A DNA stretch of 64,000 nucleotides from Pezicula radicicola. Its lineage: Eukaryota > Ascomycota > Leotiomycetes > Helotiales > Dermateaceae. The notes beneath the pieces are model-generated. The model saw only the letters and a list, made by a program, of their open reading frames with translations. It was not told where the DNA came from and did no database searches. Below are positions 24,001 to 34,539 of this stretch, in pieces (within the stretch, counting starts at the first letter, position 1; every line of letters begins with the position of its first letter). The position numbers and the translations under genes were made by a program. The stretch spans positions 1,134,898 through 1,198,897 of the forward strand of contig PDUO01000002.1 in the NCBI GenBank assembly GCA_003008705.1, read 5' to 3'.

Positions 24001-26068
24001 ATGTCAGTCAAACACGCCGCGATTTCGAAGGATACCCCTTCTACCGATGAACCAAATATGGTTATAAACACCCATACCATCTCAGCTTCAAATCAACCAA
24101 CCGCCTCAAGCGCCCATGATACAATCCGTAGCCAACCCCAAAGTCAAGACAACAGAGCCAATTCAAAAGATGCACTTCCTATGGAGGAGTCAATGGAAGA
24201 TCGGATTGAGCGACTAGGACGAGCAAGACCTGAGGTTTTCTCCTCAACTTGGTCCGAGATTGGCTTCGTCTTTGCTCTAGCTATGTCGCAGGTCCTCTCA
24301 GTAAGTCCTGTCCTGTCCAGTTTTGGCATCGACTCAATAACTAAGTCTCAATAGGAATACTTTGTTTCTGGATTCACTGTGATACTGCCCACTCTTGCAA
24401 AGAGTCTTAGCATCCCAGCTGAATCATCGACATGGCCCGCGAGCGCCTTTTCTCTTACTGTCGCATGTTTTCTTCTAGTTTTCGGTCGAATTGCTGACAT
24501 GTATGGCGGCTATCCGGTCTTTGTAGCTGGAATGGTGGTAAGTCTCCAAGTTCTCCGAGTAAATCTGCCTCTTCTAGGTTAATTTACTCATTGCTCCTGA
24601 AACTTGTTTGAGTTACTTCCGATAATATCTAGAACAAGTAAACTAACTCTGAGTTTCTGGTTTTAGTGGCTGATGGTGTGGAGTCTCATTGGAGGCTTCT
24701 CTACCAACGAGGTCACGATGAATTTTTGTCGAGCTCTTCAAGGTCTAGGTCCCGCTGCTTTCTTGCCATCTAGTATGATGATTCTGGGAAGCATCTATCG
24801 TCCAGGCCCAAGAAAGAATGTAGTTTTCAGTATATATGGTGCTTGTGCACCATTGGGATTCTTCATTGGAATTTTCTTTGCTGGGGTCACAGGTCAGTAT
24901 ACTACATGGAATTGGTATTTTTATATTGGAACTATACTCACGGCAGCAACGGCTGTTGCGGCATATCTTACCATTCCCTCCGACATACAGGAGAAGAAAA
25001 ACTCGCCGGTCAAAGTTGAGATGGATTGGCTTGGCGCCATTCTTATTGTCATCGGACTTATCCTCTTCACATTCGCCATAATCGACTCTTCTCACGCTCC
25101 CGGCCGATGGAATAATCCATATGTCTATACGCTACTTATAACTGGCTCTCTAGTCCTATTTGCTGCAGTCTATGTCGAAGTTTATGTCGCTCCTCAACCT
25201 CTACTTCCAGCTTCTCTCTTTAAGATTCCAAGCATGCCAGCCCTCATGATTGCTCTCTTCCTCACATACGGATCTCTCGGAATATTTCTTCTTTATGCAA
25301 CCTTCTACGTACAATCTGTTATGGGGGCAACCCCACTTCAAGTGGTAGCTTGGTACACGCCGATGGCATTAGGTGGATGTATGATCAGTACATTTGGAGG
25401 CTTCGTTCTTCATCTTCTTCCTGGGACCATTCTTGTCATTATCGCTGGCACAAGTTGGATTATCGCTCCTCTGTTGTTTGCAATCGCGCCCCATGGTGCG
25501 AACTATGTAAGCAACATATTTCTTTGTTCTCATGGTCTCGAAACACCGTCTCACGACTCCGGGAGCATGTCTCAAGGCTCTTACTCTTACTCTTACTCTT
25601 ACTCTTACTCTTACTCTTTGGAAAAAACATAGTACTAATTTGTTGAAGTGGGCTTATATCTTTCCATCCATGATCTGCGCAACTATCGGTGTAGACATCA
25701 CCTTTAATGTTAGCAATATTTTTGTAACCCAGTCGCTTCCTAAACATCAGCAAGGATTAGCCGGCTCTGTCATCATGATCTTACTCCATCTTGGCATAGC
25801 AATCTCCCTTGGATTTGCAGATATCCTGAACACTTATACAGTGGACAGACTTGGCACAAAAAAAAGCTACCAGGTGGTCTTCTGGTTTGAAGTGGCTTGC
25901 GCCGCAGTTGCACTAATCATACTGGTAAGCTTCGTCAAGATTAAGAAGGCTAAGAGCGAGATGACTATCGAGGAGAGGAATGAGATGGAGGCAGCGGCGG
26001 CTGCTTCTGCTATAGATGCGGCGGTGCAGGAGAAGAAAGATGATGAAAGGCCTGATACAGCTAGATGA
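24001..26068 (+). CDS. MFS transporter (DHA2 family, ATR1-like)
   Basis: Plasma-membrane drug:H+ antiporter of the aminotriazole-resistance type, 580 residues from four exons (24001-24300, 24355-24537, 24667-25506, 25649-26068). A hydrophilic N-terminal tail of about 80 residues precedes the helices. Motifs are FTVILPTLAKSLSIP, FSLTVACFLLVFGRIADMYGG (loop 2-3 signature), CRALQGLGPAAFLPSSMMIL, a motif C-like APLGFFIGIFFAGVTG and NWYFYIGTILTA. The C-terminal half holds LLPASLFKIPSMPALMIALF and GLAGSVIMILLHLGIAISLG, and the tail is Lys/Glu/Ala-rich. The substrate is unknown. Introns 2 and 3 belong to the A and B families also found in the monooxygenase fusion at 8880. If intron 3 were retained, the product would end early with repeated Ser-Tyr. 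Confidence 0.92.
24538..24666 (+). repeat. Introner-like intron, family A (copy 2, in the MFS gene)
   Basis: A 129-nt phase-0 intron, gtaagtctcc...ggttttag, related end to end to the one at 10326-10451. It contains inverted segments: acttgtt (24602-24608) can pair with aacaagt (24633-24639), and gagtaaat can pair with atttactc nearby. Confidence 0.85.
25507..25648 (+). repeat. Introner-like intron, family B (copy 2, in the MFS gene)
   Basis: A 142-nt phase-0 intron with the same first 24 nt and the same 3' end as 10533-10631. It contains six TTACTC units. It stays open in the preceding frame until a stop at 25630. Confidence 0.85.
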
Positions 26069-27206
26069 CAGTCCGTCCATATGTCTGCCTAGATTTCTTC
26101 AAATCTTTGATACCCACTCATAGCTTTGTAATTATACGTTGTTTTTAGATAACCGTTGATCTTTATTTATATAGAGGGTCCTGATACTTGTACAATGCTA
26201 AAATTGATAGTTGAATAATGTCCCGTCAGTTCTGCAAGTTTTCTAGGTTTTTTTTTATTGGGATAACTCACTTGATTGGGGTACCTAATAGCGGTGATCG
26301 CGAAGCATTACTACATGTGACAAAAACCAATCGAAGCATTGTACACGTATCAGGAACCTATATAGAATAAAAGAGAACTTCTATCATGATGCCTCAAAGC
26401 TGGAGGCTTGAGGGCTATGCTATGTAGGTACTCTTTATCGGTCACATGGTCGCTTGGTGCCCCGGCACTCAACTTGATACAACTGCAATGCATAAAACCT
26501 CTCGACAACACCAATCCTTCAGGTAAAATGCTCAAACCCCGAAGAAGCACACCCATATGCCCAAGCTTTTTAGAACTAGTTATGGTACGAGGGTCCATAT
26601 CCACCGGCTTGCCAGAGCGGCCACTGCAGATCAGGAACAGAACAAAATTGAACACATGGCCATCCCTTTTCGGAAACGGAAGCAGCTTCGCCGCGACTCA
26701 TCTGCCAGCAGAAAGTCAATCTATATATACAAGGCAGATTACTCCACGATTTACAAACCATCTGGTGACAAGGATATAATGCTACGTTGATCTACCGGTC
26801 CGAATTGATTGGTGGCCACGGAAGTCGCGCCGGCAATCCCTTGGGCTAGATGGAAAGTTACCAAGTAGAAATACCGTCAATCAATCCTTGACCTTGTTTT
26901 CAAGCTACTCCACTAAACTTTAAGACGCGATACAATGCCTGGGGTTCATCTGAAGTGTGCTTTCAGTAAGTGGGGATTTAATATCAAGCAGACTTTTCAC
27001 TTAAGTCTTTCATATACCGGTATGGAATAGCTATAACCAATTCCACGAACGAGATGCGGTCTCGTTTGCAGGAGAGGCGAGTGCATTTCCTTCTTATATT
27101 GTGACAATCGCGCTTTATGAAATTCTTGGGCTATCCACATTTTCTGCTTGTGAATAACGATAGTTGAATTCCCTTTTATATATATTTTTGCTGTTGGTCA
27201 GACAAT
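26069..27206. other. Gap; mannanase promoter at right end
   Basis: MFS 3' flank and no supportable gene. TATA-like AT-rich sequence (tatatatattt) lies about 30 bp upstream of the mannanase ATG. Confidence 0.5.
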
Positions 27207-28702
27207 ATGAGAACTTCTGCCTTTTTGTCTGTTGCGAGCACTATCGCAGTGGCATCAGCACAAGCTGGTGCTTATGCACAATGTAAGTTCTATATGATGT
27301 CTTTGAGATAATATCACTGATGTAGAAGTTAGGTGGTGGAATTAACTGGACTGGAGCAACTACCTGTGTTAGTGGATACTACTGCTATTATTCAAATCCA
27401 TACTATTCTCAATGTGTTCCGGGTACCGCTAGTTCCTCAGCTACTACAACCAGCGCAATTACTTCATCAACTACCACAAAGACAACAGTTACCAGCACGA
27501 CCTCCACAAGTTCGACAGCATCAGCCACCAGCATTTCTGGCTTTGCGAAGGTCTCAGGTAGCGTCTTTACTATTAACGGAAAGGAGACATATTTTGCTGG
27601 AACAAATTCTTACTGGATTGGATTCCTTACTAATAATGATGATGTTGACCTCGTCATGACTCATCTTGCAGCCGTATGTTTTCCAGTATTCCTCCTTGTG
27701 AAACCTTGCTGATGTTTTAAAGACTGGTCTCAAAGTCCTGAGGGTTTGGGGATTCAACGATGTTACTTCCACCCCAAGTTCTGGTACAGTATGGTTCCAG
27801 TCATTTGTCTCTGGTGCTTCTCCAGTCATCAACACTGGAACCGATGGTCTTCAACGCCTTGATTATGTAGTCGCATCAGCCGAAGCACATGGCATCAGCT
27901 TAATCATCAACTTCGTGAACAACTGGACGGACTATGGGGGGATGGCTGCTTACATTTCCTACTATGGTCTTTCTACCACTGATGCAGCTGCTTGGTACAG
28001 TTCGACGGCAGCTCAGACGCAATACCAAGCATATATCGCAGCAGTTGTTGCGCGCTACAAGAGCTCTACCGCAGTCTTCTCCTGGGAACTTGCGAACGAG
28101 CCCCGCTGCACGGGCTGTGACACGTCTGTCATAACTAACTGGGCGACCAAAACATCTGCGTACATCAAGTCACTCGACTCGAATCACATGGTTACGATAG
28201 GTGATGAAGGTTTTGGACTTGACGGTGGAAGCGACACCAGCTACCCGTTCACGACTGGTCCAGGTTTGAACTTTACTGCCAACCTTGCCATTTCCACCAT
28301 TGACTTTGGAACCTACCATTTGTACCCCGGATCCTGGGGAGAAGTCGATTCGTGGGGACCAAGCTGGATCACAGCACACGCCACAGCTGCTGCAAATATT
28401 GGCAAGCCAGTCATCGCTGAGGAGTACGGCTCTACTACTCATGCTGATGAAGCATCATGGCAAGCTACTATTCTGTCTACACAAACGGCTGGTGACTTGT
28501 ACTGGCAGTATGGAGACACATTGTCGACTGGTGCGACGAATGATGATGGGTATGCTCTCTATTATGGCTCAGCTGAGTACACTACTTTGGTGAGTTCTTC
28601 CTTCACCTTGAGATGCATAATTCTTTGTGTTAGAGGTTTGAGCTAATTGTGTATCAGGTCACTGATCACGCCGCGGCGATGAATGCAAAAGCTGTTTCGT
28701 AA
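27207..28702 (+). CDS. Secreted endo-1,4-beta-mannanase, GH5 with N-terminal CBM1
   Basis: Extracellular enzyme cleaving beta-1,4-mannan in plant hemicellulose; 442 residues from exons 27207-27282, 27333-27673, 27723-28589 and 28658-28702. A signal peptide ([20 protein letters not shown]) is followed by a CBM1 cellulose-binding module ([18 protein letters not shown]...YYSQCVP). A Ser/Thr-rich linker follows. The catalytic domain begins near [20 protein letters not shown]. It has [13 protein letters not shown], the acid/base glutamate in WELANEPRC, and the nucleophile glutamate in [20 protein letters not shown] supplies the conserved His/Tyr region. The architecture and motifs match fungal GH5 subfamily 7. 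The last exon encodes only about 14 residues ([14 protein letters not shown]). Confidence 0.95.
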
Positions 28703-29051
28703 ACAATTCTCATGTTCTTCTTAGGCTCGGTTATGGGCCTAGCTTATCTCTTTCGACCTTCATTGTATATATTGCACATTAAACACAAGTACATACCAGA
28801 CCGCGCGTTGATCCTTGACATTCCTGTCTCTTACGGTTAATGAGGACGATACGGACGAATTAACAATTCTATATTTATAGAGATTTTCTTGTTAGCCGAT
28901 GCGTTTGACAAAAGATTGGAGCGAGGTACAACGTGTTGTGGGAGGCCTACTGCAATATTCAAGTGCCAGAGAAGGAGTAGGGATATGCCGTCCTATCATC
29001 TTGAACAAAAACTTTCGAGTGCCTTTCTTAATTGTCTTTTCTTCATCATAG

Positions 29052-29538
29052 GCTCGAAACTCAAGTATGAAATGGGATGTGCTAAAAAGGTTCGCTTGGA
29101 CTCGCTTCAGCGTCTCTAAGGTGCACAGCTCTAATACTGTAGTCTCGGAAATTTATAAGCAGTGGAGGTTTATCTCTATTTCCAATGCCTCTGGAAAAGT
29201 CAAAGGTGACTCGCTTCATTGTCTTGTTATATCTTGAGTTTTGCGTACCTTCCATCTGCTTGGGGTCTTTCATTGGCGTTTTCTTTGGGCTGGGGATATT
29301 AAACCTCACTGTAGATATAGCAAGCAGTGGACTTGAGGCGGGCTGGAGGGGTTGGGGATTTGGTCAACTACTGCCTATATTCATGAACGTATTGCCAGTT
29401 CTGACTTTGATAGAGTCATATTCAGGTAAGTCAACTCCTTTGCATAAGCCAGGCCCCATATCTTAACATCTGTCCCTAGAGAAGTCGAAAGAGCGGCAAC
29501 GTGCAACATCTCCTGTTGACTTCCAGCTCAGCATTTGA
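29052..29538 (+). pseudogene. Remnant of a fungal multi-pass membrane protein (5' truncated, frameshifted)
   Basis: One frame from 29052 reads MKWDVLKRFAWTRFSVSKV...IYKQWRFISISN. One base later (extra base near 29187) the frame shifts and continues PLEKSKVTRFIVLLYLEF, GVFFGLGILNLTVDI and GWRGWGFGQLLPIFMNVLPV. A spliced tail follows (gtaagt 29426 to ctag about 29480) ending PVDFQLSI. The order WRF..., two helices, then WGFGQLLP is the usual C-terminal half of a class of uncharacterised fungal integral membrane proteins. The N-terminal helices are absent upstream. The alternative is a short intact gene starting at the ATG at 29185. Confidence 0.55.
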
Positions 29539-29722
29539 ATCCGATTCACAAATCAACCAGCCTGTACGTCGAGCATCTACACTGTGACATGTAGTATAGA
29601 TACAAGCAGACCTCGTAAAGTGACTGAGGGTTCTGAGAGGCATACTGGATGCCCATCGCTTCTTTTTTGACTCCACGCATCTGTTTGGTCACGATTCCCT
29701 TATGACCCGGGCTCCATACCCA

Positions 29723-30884
29723 CTAGTATGTTCCAGGACTAACGGACAAGGATCCACCATCTATAACTAGGATGTTGCCGTTCACGTAGCCTCCTGCTCT
29801 ACTAGCCAAGAAAAGAACAGCACCCGCAATATCCTAACATATTTAGTAACTTGGTAACAAACCTAAGGGCATCAGAAACTTACCTCCGCAGTTCCTGTCC
29901 TAGTCGCCGGGTAAGCCTGTTTTGGAAGACTACCGGGAATGCTCCAATCTGCTCCTTGTACTGCATACTTTACGACAGAGTCAGTATAGAAATTCATCTC
30001 CGGATATCATTGAAGTTCTCACCTCTGTCATCTCCGTAATGAAAAACCCAGGTGAAATGGAATTGGCACGAATCCCATAAGGTGCGAAAGTTGTAGATAC
30101 CATCTTGGTCAAGTGAATTAAGGCAGCTTTACTACTCGCGTATATATGGCTTACGTTCTCTGCGCGGCTCAACCCTGCCAGACTTGAAGTGGTAATGAAT
30201 TGAGATTTATTGTAGCCTTTGCTGCCTATACTATCAGGATGCTTGTTACCTGCATCGAGTAGGTCGACGAAAGCGAGGAAGGTGTAAAATGCACCGAGGA
30301 GGTTGATGTCAAGGGTCTTGATGTTATCACTGTACGTTGTCTCCCAGAGCTGGGATCTAATCTCGTCGAGCGTGGTAGATGCTGGTCGTGGTTCAATTGC
30401 TGTTGCAGGCCCAGTAACTCCTGAGTTGGCTATTAGGATGTTTATATAAGGAGTCTGAGCCTTGATTGAATTCATCGCTGCTTCAAGAGACTCCTTAGAT
30501 GAGACTATTAGTGACCTTTGAGTAAGCAGTGTTTCTCTATGTAGATTGAAAGCAAGAATATTTTAAAGATAGGAGAAGTTGAATGGGAATATAGAAACAA
30601 GTTAATACACACCGTCGCATACCACTGGTATGATTTTGCCGTTGGGCTTCGCTAACCATTAGACATTGGTTCCTAAGTATGCGCAAGAAACGCGAGGGGA
30701 GACGTACCACTGACTTAGCCACATTCTCAAGAGACTGCTGTCTTCGACCAAGAATGAACACTTTGGATGCGCCATTGGTAACCAAAGCTTGTGCCATACT
30801 TGCACCGAGTCCTGAGCCTCCTCCAGTTATGACGGCGACCAACCCTTTGACAGAGAAGAGAGCATTGGCGCTAAGGGAGTCCAT
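29723..30884 (-). CDS. Short-chain dehydrogenase/reductase (SDR)
   Basis: NAD(P)-dependent oxidoreductase of the classical SDR fold, about 310 residues in five exons. It shows the cofactor glycine motif TGGGSGLG near residue 20, FILGRR for cofactor choice, ILIANSGVTGP (NNAG equivalent) and the catalytic Ser in FITTSSLAGL. The Tyr-x3-Lys is YASSKAALIH. C-terminal landmarks are YGIRANSISPGFFITEMTE and DIAGAVLFLASRAGGYVNGN, then VIDGGS. Introns are placed by reading continuity: around 30707-30656, 30610-30510 (ending actaatag), 30020-29970 and 29885-29830. The substrate is not inferable. The preceding and following loci include broken genes, so this may be a surviving member of an eroded accessory cluster (inference). 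Confidence 0.9.
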
Positions 30885-31721
30885 TATGTAGAGATTAGGA
30901 TGAAAAGATGCAGTAGTAAAGATTTTAATACGATAAGTGTTAGTTAATTAGTCTGTTGGAGACTTGATTAAGCTGTGATGAAGTATTGGAGACAATAACT
31001 CAAAAGATCAATAGTCTATATATGTTTTCTTTTCCATCTCAGGCCTATCATAATTACAAATACCATAATTACAAACATCGAAGAAGACAGGGACTCTGTT
31101 GCCAAAATGCGTCGCCGTTCCATAGGATTTATAATCCGGACTTCACACCATTTTTATTCCGATAGAGTTAACTTTCGGAGCCGGCTCCTAGTTATATGTG
31201 GGTCACACTACAATGTTACCTATCAAAGCTCAGGGGCTGTTCTCTCCTTGTTAGAAAAGGGGCCCCTCAAGTCAAGGTCGTGCTATTTTGGGACTACATT
31301 TTTTCATACTAAGTTTCCTTCGTATCAATTTGCTAGTACGATATGCAGTTGGCTGGGACGACAAGTTCGCAATTGCTTGATTTATAATTCCCTTGCCCAA
31401 CCTTGCTGGATTGTCTAAAGCAAGTGAACTACACTAGTTGTGTAAATACCAAGAGTGAGCACCAGAAGCGAGTTACTTGCAAATCAATGCAACATGACAG
31501 CCAGGAAAGAGATCAAAGCAACAAGACAAGACAAAAGAATGGAAATTAGATTCTTTGTACTATAATACACACAAGGTTACTAACAACTTCTATTCGGCAT
31601 GCCATTACAAGTAGGCCAACATTATTAGTTCTCCAGATCTCGAAACTCTCTCTCTAGATACAGAACAATGCGATCTAGAAAAGCAAACAGTTCTACGACG
31701 AACTAGCTCTATCACAGGATT
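30885..31721. other. Gap without recognised gene
   Basis: SDR promoter side and AT-rich sequence. I see no supportable gene. Confidence 0.5.
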
Positions 31722-32369
31722 TCAAGCCATCTTATCCTCTTTCTTGACCGCATCCCTAACCATAAAAACCTCCACAAAGTCCTCCACCCCATCCTCCTTC
31801 GAAGGAACCACCAACCTCTCCACCTCTCTAAACCCAAAATGCTTATAAATTGGCGCACCATCAGGACTTCCCTCCAGATACGCCTCAACACCATCAACAT
31901 CCGCGCGTTCCAATCCCCATCTCAACAACCTACCCGCAGCACCCTTACCCTGCCATTCCGGCCTCGTAGCTATCAATTCCAAATACCAATACATCTTCTC
32001 CCCCATAATCTCCCTCTTCATATTTACCAAAGTTCCAAAGAAGTGATTTGCTAAGGCTGCATCACTACCTGGTGGCCATTCAGGTAACGGCGTTTCTGGA
32101 TATTTTTGTGGGGCGTTCCATTTGGCGAAAGCGATGATTGTTTCTTCTGATGGTGAGGATGCGGTGGTAGTTGTAGTTGTGATTACGAGGAAGTGTCCTA
32201 GGGGGTCTGGAATTTCTTCTCGTAGCATGTTGAGCCAGAAGGTGTAAGTTGTGGGTTTATCTCGTGGGAAGACCTTCCGGGAGATTGTGTCGTGGGCGAA
32301 TGCTGTCATGTAGATTTCTGCCATTGCTTCTGCGTCGGTTATGACGGCTGGTCGAAGTGTGAATGCCAT
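31722..32369 (-). CDS. GNAT-family N-acetyltransferase
   Basis: Intronless 215-residue protein. The N terminus (FTLRPAVITDAEAMAEIYMT) is the first strand and helix of the GNAT fold. The acetyl-CoA binding signature is LIATRPEWQGKGAAGRLLRW (R/Q-x2-G-x-G/A form). ADVDGVEAYLEGSPDGAPIY and KHFGFREVERL form the usual C-terminal strands. The acceptor substrate is unknown. Several fungal relatives are small-molecule acetyltransferases, and nothing here separates that from a protein substrate. The ATG at 32369 is the first in frame and begins exactly at the fold. Confidence 0.9.
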   Translation of the reverse strand: MAFTLRPAVITDAEAMAEIYMTAFAHDTISRKVFPRDKPTTYTFWLNMLREEIPDPLGHFLVITTTTTTASSPSEETIIAFAKWNAPQKYPETPLPEWPPGSDAALANHFFGTLVNMKREIMGEKMYWYLELIATRPEWQGKGAAGRLLRWGLERADVDGVEAYLEGSPDGAPIYKHFGFREVERLVVPSKEDGVEDFVEVFMVRDAVKKEDKMA

Positions 32370-32972
32370 GTTGAGTTTCGTCTTTTAGGTAGGGCTTTTG
32401 GAAAACAAAGTCTTAGAAACGTTGCATACCTAGTTTATGTGAGGATTTTTATGGTTTCCCTATGCTTGTACCTTGACAGTATTTATGGATTACTAAGCGT
32501 ACAGCAGGTATGACTCGGCTCGGCAAGGCCCTCAATGTTCGGATACAGTATGAACTCCGATTTTCGTAGGCTTTTATCTTTATTAAACATATCATTTCAA
32601 GACAAACAAACCATGAAGATATGCCTATGGGCTCTGAACTCTGTGCCCCACGTGATCTTGGACCCTGGCTGCGATCCCCCCCCTTTTTATCCCAGACGCG
32701 GGGTCGCTTAACCTCTCTTCGGAACGACCAATCCGTCACTCCAGAAATTGATATATGCGGATAAATGAGAAGGGATTCATCCATCAAATGAACAAATTCG
32801 AAAGCTTTTCCAGTTTCGTCACTAAGCTTTAAGTACACGTTTCTTTATCATGGCTACATATTCATAAATCGGTGGTTTTCTCTTTCCTACCACCATGTAA
32901 AGCTCACTCCTTTTCTTTAACTTTCCTACAACCGTTAACATTGGGACATCTTCCACCCACCCCATAACAACC
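32370..32972. other. Intergenic between divergent genes
   Basis: Divergent promoter region of the GNAT gene and the secreted-protein gene. A minus-strand frame here has no proper start and is not reported. Confidence 0.5.
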
Positions 32973-33697
32973 ATGACTTTCCCCAATCTACCCAATCTCA
33001 CACCCCTCCTCCTACTCCTCAGCACCTGGCTACCCCAAATAACAGCAATCCAACACCTCCCGATCCATCTAGGACATATCTTCTCACCACCACAACTAAC
33101 GCTCCTAGCCTGGTTACCAACTCAAGACACAACATTCTGTTACTCAGCAACCGATGCTTCTGCGTTATTCTCTATACAGGGAACTGACGCTTTACGAGTA
33201 CATGATTACTTTTCTACGGATGCTGATAGGGATAAGGGGGCTTGGATTAGTAGGGAGGGAAAGAAGTGGGCTGAGTGTTTTGTTACGCCTTTGAGTGTTG
33301 ACGTGGGTTCTTGCTATGGTTCGTTGTTTTATAATTTCTGGGTTTTTTTAAAAAGAAAAGATGAAATCTTGTTACTTGGTTGAACGATTCTGAGCTAGGT
33401 CTTCTGAAATATTTGGTAAGAAAATAACTGAGATGTACTGTGCATACAGGGATAGGAGATGGTGACTGCGAAGCCGGCCATAAGTACAGGGGTAAAGCGG
33501 AACGGAAATGGACCTGTTGGATCATTGAAGATGCAGGCGAAGAAGAAAAGGCTAAGAGGAATGGAAGAGTTGGCGAGATGGCGTCTCCTGGTGTGGATAT
33601 CTTGACTGGTTCTATGGAGGGGCCGAGTAAGGTTACCGATGGGGCTGTTCTCAATGAGAAAATGGCTATGTTTACTGCGGGTGTTACGGGGAGGTGA
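32973..33697 (+). CDS. Secreted protein of unknown function
   Basis: Two exons. Exon 1 starts at the ATG 32973 and encodes a hydrophobic signal peptide (about TPLLLLLSTWLPQITAI). It continues with TTFCYSATDASALFSIQG and WAECFVTPLSVDV. After an intron ending in tgcatacag at about 33449, exon 2 resumes GIGDGDCEAGHKYRGKAERK, then WTCWIIED, and ends at 33697. The donor is either gttctt near 33308 or gttcgt near 33320. The latter adds GSCY and gives an even cysteine count. Mature protein is about 180 residues with roughly six cysteines. I do not recognise the family. Secretion is supported by the leader; an effector or surface role is speculation. Confidence 0.65.
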
Positions 33698-34539
33698 TTG
33701 AATACTTGGGATTTGGCTTGAGGTTATAGATGAAGTATTATTCTTGGTCTCTATTTTCATTTTGGAGTTGTTAGACAAATATTACCGATGTTTTGCCTGG
33801 TATCACAGTCAAGTATTTCGGAAGGCAATCGCCCCGCCTAGGTAGGTTAGGTTAAGTAAACAAACACCAATCCTTCACTTCGTTGCCTCGCCTCCCACAC
33901 TCCTATATAAATCAAAATAAGCGCTTCCACCTCCACAAACAGAATAGCCGCGCCACAGTGTGTAACTGGTTTAACGCTCAGACTCTGTTTGAAGAGGAGG
34001 AATAATAACTAATGGCTCGTCAACCCCGCATACGAAAACGGAAAACAAAAACTCGATCGGCCGGCGGTAAAAACACAGGTAATGCTATGTTCTGGAGGAT
34101 CTTCCTATAGGTTTGCTTTTTTGATCCTTTTTGGGGCTTAGAAATAGGTATTTTTGTTGCCGATTTTAAATCCCTTTTTTGGTATCGAAGTGCTTGTTTA
34201 CTTGATTTCTCTCAAGCGAGTAACCTGATAAGGAAGAGGCCCAGTGTGAAGGTGAGGCTCACTCGGGTCTAGATACTAAAATGCTAATAGCCTAGCGTAC
34301 ATATGAATGTATTACTTAAGGCCATCTACTATTCTTGATAAGACTTTGCTATGCTAGATCTCTCTAGCTGCTATTAATTATGAAGGATCATTAGAAGAGC
34401 TCACAAGCATAAGCTAAGTTAAGAGCATACTTCCTATTCAAACTCAACTTTAATTTAGTATACGTGGCAACATTGTCAATAGAGTCAAAAGCATCTGCCA
34501 ACTAAAGGGATGAATGACAAATTGCAATTCTCATATTTA
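33698..34539. other. Gap with a short unassigned frame
   Basis: A short basic frame begins at the ATG 34013 (MARQPRIRKRKTKTRSAGGK) but ends within about 32 codons. I see no exon to continue it, so it is not called as a gene. Confidence 0.4.

Noticed and set aside
32449..32838. A 129-codon minus-strand frame
   Set aside because: No ATG start, no family resemblance, and it sits in the divergent promoter of two supported genes.
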